Below, piece by piece: positions 5,850 through 10,390 of a stretch of DNA of 10,390 nt; the stretch's first letter is position 1; each line of letters starts with the position of its first letter. The notes beneath the pieces were generated by a model. The model searched no databases, had not been told where the DNA came from, and saw only the letters and a program-made list of their open reading frames with translations. Made by a program: the position numbers and the translations under genes. The stretch is from Burkholderiales bacterium (lineage in GTDB: Bacteria; Pseudomonadota; Gammaproteobacteria; Burkholderiales; SG8-39), in contig CAKKSJ010000206.1 of the NCBI GenBank assembly GCA_919902965.1, positions 1 through 10,390 on the forward strand, in the 5' to 3' direction.

Positions 5850-6773
5850 ATGCCGGCGGATCAGGCGAACGCGAACCAGCCCGATCCCCGCCGCGAGTTA
5901 CTGGCGGCCTACCTCGAGCACCTGTCGCATCAGCGCCATCTTGCCGCGGGCACGCTGCGCAACTACCGCAAAGACATCGAAGCGCTGTTCGAACTCCATC
6001 CAGGCGTGGCGCTCTCGCGCATGCAGCCGCAGCATATCCGCCGCAGCGTGGCGCAATTGCACGCGCGCGGCCTCAGCGGCCGCACCATTGCGCACATGCT
6101 TTCGGCCTGGCGCGGCCTGTTCGCCTGGCTCGCGCGTCACCGCGGCTACAGCGCCAATCCCTGCATGGGCCTGCGCGCACCAAAATCCGCAAGGGGTTTG
6201 CCCAAGGCGCTATCGCCCGAGGCGGCGGGACAGCTGCTGGATGTGCCGGCCGAGACGCCGGCCGAACTGCGCGACAAAGCGATGTTCGAACTGGCCTACT
6301 CCTCCGGCCTGCGCCTGGCCGAGCTCGTCAGCCTGGATCTCGCGCATGCCGATGCGATCCGCCGCGAAGCCGAAGTGACGGTCACCGGCAAGGGCGGCAA
6401 GACGCGCAGCGTGCCGGTGGGCGCGAACGCACGCGCCGCAATCGAGGCCTGGTTGAGTGCGCGCGCCCTGCTCGCGCGCGCCCAGGTGCAGGCGCTGTTC
6501 GTCGGTGCGCGCGGCGAGCGCATCGCTCCCGGCGTGGTGCGCGCGCGTCTCGCGCAGTGGGCCATCCGCGCCGGGTTGCCGGTGCATGTCCACCCGCACG
6601 TATTGCGCCACTCCTTCGCCACGCATGTGCTGCAGTCCTCGGGCGACCTGCGCGCAGTGCAGGAAATGCTCGGGCATTCGAGCATTTCCACCACACAGGT
6701 CTATACCCACCTCGACTTCCAGTACCTCGCCAAGGCCTACGACGCCGCGCATCCGCGGGCGAAGAAAAAATAG
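5850..6773 (+). CDS. xerC: Site-specific tyrosine recombinase XerC
   Basis: Acts with XerD at the chromosomal dif site to resolve chromosome dimers before cell division. The 307 residues from ATG 5850 comprise an N-terminal SAM-like core-binding domain (about 13-105) and a C-terminal catalytic domain (about 118-300). All catalytic residues are visible: Arg155 in SSGLRLAEL, Lys181 in VTGKGGKTR, His250 and Arg253 in HPHVLRHSFATH, His276 in LGHSS and the nucleophile Tyr285 in QVYTHLDF. ATG 5850 lies 2 bases after the DUF484 stop and has no clear Shine-Dalgarno sequence, so coupling to DUF484 translation is likely. The reading frame is open further upstream, but only as a shadow of DUF484. The dapF-DUF484-xerC context favours XerC over XerD. 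Confidence 0.96.
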   Translation: MPADQANANQPDPRRELLAAYLEHLSHQRHLAAGTLRNYRKDIEALFELHPGVALSRMQPQHIRRSVAQLHARGLSGRTIAHMLSAWRGLFAWLARHRGYSANPCMGLRAPKSARGLPKALSPEAAGQLLDVPAETPAELRDKAMFELAYSSGLRLAELVSLDLAHADAIRREAEVTVTGKGGKTRSVPVGANARAAIEAWLSARALLARAQVQALFVGARGERIAPGVVRARLAQWAIRAGLPVHVHPHVLRHSFATHVLQSSGDLRAVQEMLGHSSISTTQVYTHLDFQYLAKAYDAAHPRAKKK

Positions 6774-6799
6774 CGGGCAGTAGCGGGCGACCGGCAGCT

Positions 6800-6826
6800 G
6801 GCGCTGCCACCAGGCAGGGCAGCGCC
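6800..6826. repeat. Inverted repeat between xerC and the rlmI-like gene
   Basis: GGCGCTGCC (6800-6808) and GGCAGCGCC (6818-6826) are exact reverse complements around a 9-base loop. The position, 26 bases after the xerC stop, suits a transcription terminator or mRNA-stabilising hairpin, but no T-run follows, so an intrinsic terminator is not supported. Confidence 0.5.
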
Positions 6827-6857
6827 CGATCGCCGCCTGTTCGGTGCGAAATGGGCT

Positions 6858-6863
6858 TATCAT
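6858..6863 (+). promoter_or_regulatory. -10-like hexamer TATCAT before the rlmI-like gene
   Basis: TATCAT ends 8 bases before the ATG at 6872, and no Shine-Dalgarno sequence is present. A -35 at the expected distance is not recognisable. If used, it would yield an almost leaderless mRNA and make the methyltransferase independent of the dapF-xerC block. Confidence 0.35.
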
Positions 6864-6871
6864 GCCGGCCG

Positions 6872-8059
6872 ATGAAGCTATTGATTCTGAAATCCGGACG
6901 CGAGAAGTCGCTGCTGCGCCGCCATCCCTGGATATTCTCCGGCGCGGTGGCGTGCGTGCAAGGCGATCCCGGGCCGGGCGACACGGTGGCGGTGCGCGCC
7001 GGCGGCGGCGAATTCCTCGCCTGGGCCGCCTATAGCCCGGCTTCGCAGATCCGCGCCCGCGTGTGGAGCTGGGACGAGGGCGAGACCGTCGACGGCGATT
7101 TGCTGCGTGCGCGCCTGCGCCGGGCGCTGGCGGCGCGCGAGCGGCTGCTGTCCCTGGGCGACAGCGACGCCATGCGCCTGGTGCACGGCGAATCCGACGC
7201 TTTGCCCGGGGTCGTCGTGGATCGCTACGGCGACGTGGTGGTGCTGCAGCTGCTCACCGCGGGCGCCGAGCGCTGGCGCAGCGAACTCGCCGAAGCAGTG
7301 CGTGAGCTGAGCGGCTGCGCCTGCGTGTACGAGCGTTCCGACGCCGACGTGCGCGGGCTCGAAGGCCTGCCGGTGCGCAGCGGCGTGTTGCACGGCAGCT
7401 TGCCCGCCGCAGGCGCGCACATGCGCGAACACGGACTCAGCTACGGCGTGGATGTGGCCGCGGGCCACAAGACCGGTTTTTACCTGGATCAGCGCGACAA
7501 CCGCAAACAGGTCGGCGATCTGGCGCGCGGGCGCGAAGTACTCAATTGCTTCTGCTATAGCGGCGGCTTTACGCTGAATGCGCTCGCCGGCGGGGCGCAG
7601 TCGGTGTTGTCGGTGGACAGTTCGGCCGAGGCGCTGGCGCTGGCGCGGGCCAACCTGCAGCGCAACGATCTGGACGCGGCGCGCGCCGAATGGCAGGACG
7701 CGGATGTGTTCAAGCATCTGCGTGCTTTGCGCGACCAGGGGCGCAGCTTCGACCTTATCGTGCTCGATCCGCCCAAGTTCGCGCCCACGGCGGCGTTCGT
7801 GGAAAAAGCCGCGCGCGGCTACAAGGACATCAACTTGCTTGCGCTGAAACTGCTGCGCCCGGACGGGCTGCTCGCGAGTTTCTCCTGCTCCGGCGGGGTT
7901 TCGGCCGAGCTGTTCCAGAAAATCCTCGCAGGGGCGGCGCTGGACGCAGACGTCGATGCGACCATCGTCGGCCGTTTCGCCGCCGCCGCGGACCATCCGG
8001 TGTTGCTGTCCTTTCCCGAAGGGGACTACCTGAAGGGGTTGCTCCTAAGGCGCGGCTAA
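6872..8059 (+). CDS. rlmI: Class I SAM-dependent rRNA methyltransferase, RlmI-like
   Basis: Predicted to methylate a cytosine C5 in 23S rRNA, by analogy with E. coli RlmI (m5C1962). The 395-residue length is almost the same as that enzyme's. An N-terminal PUA-type RNA-binding domain spans about residues 1-75 (KSGREKSLLRRHPWIFSGAV). A linker domain follows with RLVHGESDALPGVVVDRYGD (102-121), the usual block of this family. The catalytic domain carries HKTGFYLDQRDNR (199-211), the SAM-binding loop VLNCFCYSGGFTL (223-235), the acidic strand SVDSS (247-251), the VLDPPKF catalytic motif (297-303) and FSCSGGVS (337-344). ATG 6872 gives the canonical MKLLILKSGREKSLL start; the frame is open upstream but is not homologous there. 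The exact target base is inferred from family membership. Confidence 0.9.
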   Translation: MKLLILKSGREKSLLRRHPWIFSGAVACVQGDPGPGDTVAVRAGGGEFLAWAAYSPASQIRARVWSWDEGETVDGDLLRARLRRALAARERLLSLGDSDAMRLVHGESDALPGVVVDRYGDVVVLQLLTAGAERWRSELAEAVRELSGCACVYERSDADVRGLEGLPVRSGVLHGSLPAAGAHMREHGLSYGVDVAAGHKTGFYLDQRDNRKQVGDLARGREVLNCFCYSGGFTLNALAGGAQSVLSVDSSAEALALARANLQRNDLDAARAEWQDADVFKHLRALRDQGRSFDLIVLDPPKFAPTAAFVEKAARGYKDINLLALKLLRPDGLLASFSCSGGVSAELFQKILAGAALDADVDATIVGRFAAAADHPVLLSFPEGDYLKGLLLRRG

Positions 8060-8119
8060 GCGACGATTCGCAACAATAGCGATCGCTGCGGCCAGGTGCG
8101 CACGTACGCCAAAACCTGC

Positions 8120-8125
8120 GAGAAT
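8120..8125 (+). promoter_or_regulatory. -10-like hexamer GAGAAT before mntA
   Basis: GAGAAT ends 7 bases before the mntA ATG at 8133, without a Shine-Dalgarno sequence between. The 73-base spacer after the rlmI-like gene also contains the perfect palindrome AGCGATCGCT (8078-8087) and GTGCGCAC (8096-8103), either of which could be an operator for autoregulation. No good -35 is seen. Confidence 0.3.
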
Positions 8126-8132
8126 ACCGCCC

Positions 8133-8423
8133 ATGAAACCCTCCGAAGCACTCGCTGCCCATCGGGACACGCTGCTTGCGATCGCTGCCGGACACGGTGC
8201 GAGCAATCTGCGCGTGTTCGGCTCGGTGGTGAAAGGCGTTGACAGGGAGGGCGGCGACGTCGACCTGCTTGTCGACGTGCGCAAAGGAACTTCGCTCTTC
8301 GATCTGGTCGGAATGCAACAGGATTTTGAGGATGCCCTGGGCGTGAAGGTGGATCTTCTTACCGAGCCCGAACTGCATCCTCTGATCAGAGATCGTATTC
8401 TGGCCGAAGCGCGCGCCTTATGA
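8133..8423 (+). CDS. mntA: MNT-type minimal nucleotidyltransferase, antitoxin of a HEPN-MNT pair
   Basis: Small nucleotidyltransferase-fold protein of 96 residues. In characterised HepT/MntA systems, the MNT protein neutralises the HEPN toxin by attaching AMP to a tyrosine next to its RNase motif. The fold's catalytic signature GSX10DXD is intact: Gly30-Ser31 in LRVFGSVV, then Asp42 and Asp44 in GGDVDLLVD. A third acidic residue, Asp74, lies in VKVDLLTE. All three metal-binding carboxylates are therefore present and the protein is probably active. Its stop overlaps the ATG of hepT (ATGA at 8420-8423), so the two are translated as a unit, with the antitoxin first. There is no Shine-Dalgarno sequence; a -10-like box sits 7 bases upstream. 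The family call is firm, while toxin-antitoxin activity is inferred from the pairing. Confidence 0.92.
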   Translation: MKPSEALAAHRDTLLAIAAGHGASNLRVFGSVVKGVDREGGDVDLLVDVRKGTSLFDLVGMQQDFEDALGVKVDLLTEPELHPLIRDRILAEARAL

Positions 8424-8755
8424 ATGATCGCGACAAGTTGTACGTCGTGCATATCGCCGAAGCGATTGAGCGCATTCAGCGTTTTACCAAGACGGGCCGC
8501 GCCGCTTTCATGGCGGACGACATGATTCAAAGCGCAGTCGTTCGGCAGATCGAGATTATCGGCGAAGCGGCGAGAAATCTCAGCCTCGACTTGAAGTCTG
8601 AAGAGCACTCCGTGCCCTGGAGGAAAATCATCGGGACGCGCGATCGGCTGATTCACGGTTACACCGAGATTAATTTGGATACGGTCTGGGCGATTGTTGA
8701 GCACGACCTCGGGCAACTGGATCGGGAAGTCAAACGCATCCTCGTTCAAGCGTGA
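8420..8755 (+). CDS. hepT: HEPN-domain RNase toxin of a HEPN-MNT pair
   Basis: All-helical HEPN (HepT-like, DUF86) protein of 111 residues, the predicted RNA-cleaving toxin of the module. The active-site motif RX4HXY is complete: Arg74, His79 and Tyr81 in TRDRLIHGY. In studied systems Arg and His cut RNA, and the motif tyrosine is the residue AMPylated by MntA. Other family blocks are AVVRQIEIIGEAARNLS (39-55) and VPWRKIIGTRDRLIHG (65-80). The start codon overlaps the mntA stop. Two 60-base samples (8521-8580 and 8641-8700) have about 52% and 48% G+C, against about 73% in a sample from the rlmI-like gene. This suggests horizontal acquisition, as is common for such cassettes. It could also act in phage defence, but nothing in the window proves that. 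Confidence 0.93.
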   Translation: MNDRDKLYVVHIAEAIERIQRFTKTGRAAFMADDMIQSAVVRQIEIIGEAARNLSLDLKSEEHSVPWRKIIGTRDRLIHGYTEINLDTVWAIVEHDLGQLDREVKRILVQA

Positions 8756-8935
8756 AACATGCTGCTGCTCGATTAGCGCAAGTCTGGGCAAGCCAATGCG
8801 GTGATCAGCCGGGGCGATCCAGCGCGTGCTATTTCAAGCGATTCATTTCGGCAGTGGCAGGCCCCGCATGACTTACCGACAGATCAATATGCCAAGGCTG
8901 GCAGACCGCTGTCAAAAACTGACTCAGGATCGCAG

Positions 8936-9925
8936 ATGAAACCACAGGATATGGTGCCGGTAACCATACTCACCGGTTTCCTGGGCAGCGGCAAGACTAC
9001 GCTGCTGAACCGCATCCTCCAGGAGCAGCACGGCAGCCGTATCGCCGTCATCGAAAACGAGTTCGGCGAAGTCGGTATCGACAACGCGTTGCTGCTGCAC
9101 GATAGCGGCGAACAAATCATCGAAATGAACAACGGCTGCATTTGCTGCACGGTGCGCGGCGACCTGGTGCGTATTCTGGGCGAACTGCGAACCAAGCGCG
9201 AGGCGAAGCAGCTCGACTTTGAGCGCGTCATTATCGAGACCACCGGCATGGCCGACCCGGGGCCGGTGGCGCAGACCTTCTTCATGGACGAGGACATCGG
9301 CGGCTATTACCTGCTCGACTCCATCGTCACCGTGGTCGACGCCAAGCACGCGGACAAGCAGCTGGACGATTTTCGCGAGGCGCAGGAGCAGGTGGGTTTC
9401 GCCGACCGCATCCTGCTGTCCAAGACCGACCTCGTCGGCGCGGGGGAACAGGAGGAGCTGAAGGCGCGCCTGGTCAAAATCAATCCGCGTGCGCCGATCA
9501 AGCCGGTGCATTTCGGCGAGACACCGCTCGACGACATTCTGGACATCCGGGGTTTCAACCTGAACGCTATCCTCGAGATCGAACCCGGCTTTCTGGAAGA
9601 GGCCGAGCACGAGCACGACGACCAGGTGCACTCCTTCGTGTTCCGCGCGGACCAGCCCTTCGACGGCGTCAAGCTGGAGGAGTTTCTCTCCGGCATGATC
9701 CAGGTGTACGGCCCTGACCTGCTGCGCTACAAGGGCGTGCTCTGGCTCGACCAGAACGCGAACCGGGTGGTGTTCCAGGGAGTGCACATGCTCATGGGCG
9801 GCGATGTGGGCAAGCCCTGGGGGCCGGAGGAAAGACGCGGCAGCGTGATGGTGTTCATCGGCAGAAAGCTGCCCGAGGAGCTATTCGTCGAGGGACTGAA
9901 GCAGTGCTTGATGAAGGCAGGCTAG
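8936..9925 (+). CDS. COG0523/CobW-family metallochaperone GTPase (YjiA/ZNG1-like)
   Basis: G3E-class P-loop GTPase that binds and probably hands metal (zinc or a related ion) to client proteins in the cytoplasm. The 329 residues carry the Walker A loop GFLGSGKTT (14-22), the ENEFGEVGID segment (40-49), the metal-binding CXCC motif as GCICC (Cys68, Cys70, Cys71), the Walker B/switch ETTGMADPGP (101-110) and the guanine-specificity motif SKTD (162-165). A histidine- and acid-rich stretch, EEAEHEHDDQVH (221-232), leads into the CobW C-terminal domain. ATG 8936 was chosen because AGGA lies 6 bases upstream and MKPQDMVPVTILTGFLGSGKT is a normal family N-terminus; the frame is open back to 8801 without homology. 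The 180 bases between hepT and this gene show no clear promoter or Zur-like operator. The metal and client are not predictable here. Confidence 0.94.
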   Translation: MKPQDMVPVTILTGFLGSGKTTLLNRILQEQHGSRIAVIENEFGEVGIDNALLLHDSGEQIIEMNNGCICCTVRGDLVRILGELRTKREAKQLDFERVIIETTGMADPGPVAQTFFMDEDIGGYYLLDSIVTVVDAKHADKQLDDFREAQEQVGFADRILLSKTDLVGAGEQEELKARLVKINPRAPIKPVHFGETPLDDILDIRGFNLNAILEIEPGFLEEAEHEHDDQVHSFVFRADQPFDGVKLEEFLSGMIQVYGPDLLRYKGVLWLDQNANRVVFQGVHMLMGGDVGKPWGPEERRGSVMVFIGRKLPEELFVEGLKQCLMKAG

Positions 9926-9941
9926 TGTGCGAGGCGGTGCA

Positions 9942-9970
9942 TTGCGCCGTTCGTTTGCACGTTTTATCAT
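9942..9970 (+). promoter_or_regulatory. Probable sigma-70 promoter of the TPR-protein gene
   Basis: TTGCGC (9942-9947) and TATCAT (9965-9970) are separated by 17 bases, the ideal spacing. Transcription would begin near 9977 and give a leader of about 70 bases. The leader contains a small hairpin, CTCGC (9987-9991) with GCGAG (9996-10000). This makes the downstream gene independent of the GTPase gene. Confidence 0.5.
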
Positions 9971-10047
9971 GCAGTTCGTCGAATCCCTCGCCTGTGCGAG
10001 CCGGTAGATCGCTTGGCGGGTATTGTTCAGGCTGCAACGGAGAGCCC

Positions 10048-10390
10048 ATGCCCGCCACCGGATTTCGCTACGCTTTTCTCCTCGGGTTCGCGATCCTGCT
10101 CCTTGCGCCGATTCGGGCGCCAGCCGGCGTGGCCGAATGGCAGGCGCACATGAAGTCCGGAGCAGCGGCCTATCAACGCGGCGACCACCGTGGCGCCGCT
10201 GTGAGTTTTGCCGCCGCCCTGAAGGAGGCCGAGGCGTTCGGCGAGACCGATCAGCGTTTCACATCTACCATCAACAATCTTGCTGTTATGTACGTACACC
10301 AAGGTCGCTACGCCGAGGCCGAGCCGCTCTATAGGCGGTCTTTGGTGATTCGCGAGAAAGCGCTCGGTGCGGATCACCCGAGCGTGGGGA
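10048..10390 (+). CDS. Probably exported TPR-repeat protein (kinesin light chain-like), 3' end outside the window
   Basis: The frame runs from ATG 10048 to the window edge without a stop, giving 114 residues of a longer protein. A GGAGAG Shine-Dalgarno-like sequence (10039-10044) precedes the start. The N-terminus has signal-peptide features: Arg7, the hydrophobic stretch YAFLLGFAILLLAP (8-21) and an Ala-Pro-Ala cleavage site at 24-26. Two tetratricopeptide-type helical units follow. The first, at about 36-65, contains AAYQRGDHRGAAVSFAAALKEAEAFG. The second, at about 72-106, contains INNLAVMYVHQGRYAEAEPLYRRSL and then VIREKALGADHPSVG, the 42-residue-type repeat seen in kinesin light chain-like TPR proteins. 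The repeats probably continue beyond the edge. Role: protein-protein interaction scaffold, probably in the periplasm; the partner and any C-terminal domain are unknown. Confidence 0.85.
   Translation, partial: MPATGFRYAFLLGFAILLLAPIRAPAGVAEWQAHMKSGAAAYQRGDHRGAAVSFAAALKEAEAFGETDQRFTSTINNLAVMYVHQGRYAEAEPLYRRSLVIREKALGADHPSVG

Noticed and set aside
6557..6871. Upstream extension of the rlmI-like gene
   Set aside because: It overlaps xerC out of frame and lacks homology; MKLLILKSGREKSLL at 6872 is the normal family start.
6878..7996. A long minus-strand open frame (372 codons) opposite the rlmI-like gene, and a similar one at 8924-9787 opposite the GTPase
   Set aside because: Long antisense frames are expected in GC-rich coding DNA. 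The plus-strand products carry complete catalytic motifs and the antisense ones have no recognisable domain.
8801..8935. 45-residue N-terminal extension of the GTPase
   Set aside because: The extension shows no recognisable homology, while ATG 8936 has AGGA 6 bases upstream and gives the usual family N-terminus.
1..10390. CRISPR arrays, tRNA or rRNA genes, insertion sequences or prophage genes
   Set aside because: No regularly spaced direct repeats, no tRNA- or rRNA-like sequence and no transposase or phage structural proteins are seen; XerC is the chromosomal housekeeping recombinase by context.

Overview
The window reads as chromosomal DNA of a GC-rich Gram-negative bacterium, most likely a betaproteobacterium. 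The reasons are the protein families, the two lipid A-type acyltransferase genes next to a divergent metK, and the gammaproteobacterial/betaproteobacterial block dapF - DUF484 - xerC. The genus cannot be read from the sequence. One 60-base sample in the rlmI-like gene is about 73% G+C, while two samples in hepT are 48-52%.

Layout. On the minus strand, metK (S-adenosylmethionine synthetase) fills 24-1208; everything after it is on the plus strand. Two overlapping acyltransferase genes of the LpxL/HtrB superfamily (1263-3004) read away from metK. A 339-base gene-free stretch (3005-3343) holds three consecutive strong inverted repeats. A small CoA-binding protein of the YccU type (3344-3772) follows, then a second, shorter hairpin-dense spacer (3776-3879). 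Next comes a tightly packed block: GNAT acetyltransferase, dapF, DUF484 and xerC (3889-6773), with stop/start overlaps or 2-base gaps at every junction. An rlmI-like rRNA methyltransferase (6872-8059) stands just downstream under its own probable promoter. A two-gene HEPN-MNT toxin-antitoxin cassette (mntA-hepT, 8133-8755) of lower G+C sits between it and a COG0523/CobW-type metallochaperone GTPase (8936-9925). The window ends inside a probably exported TPR-repeat protein that starts at 10048.

How the genes relate. Most of the window is housekeeping: one-carbon/SAM supply (metK), outer-membrane lipid A acylation (two acyltransferases), cell-wall and lysine precursor synthesis (dapF), chromosome dimer resolution (xerC), rRNA modification (rlmI-like) and metal delivery (GTPase). 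The accessory material is the HEPN-MNT cassette and perhaps the TPR gene.

I do not see a clear, previously undescribed multi-gene system. The most unusual structures are non-coding: the triple inverted-repeat cluster at 3074-3236 and the hairpin-rich spacer at 3776-3879. Other points worth a look are the catalytic-motif difference between the two adjacent acyltransferases and several genes with a -10-like hexamer only 6-8 bases before the start codon.
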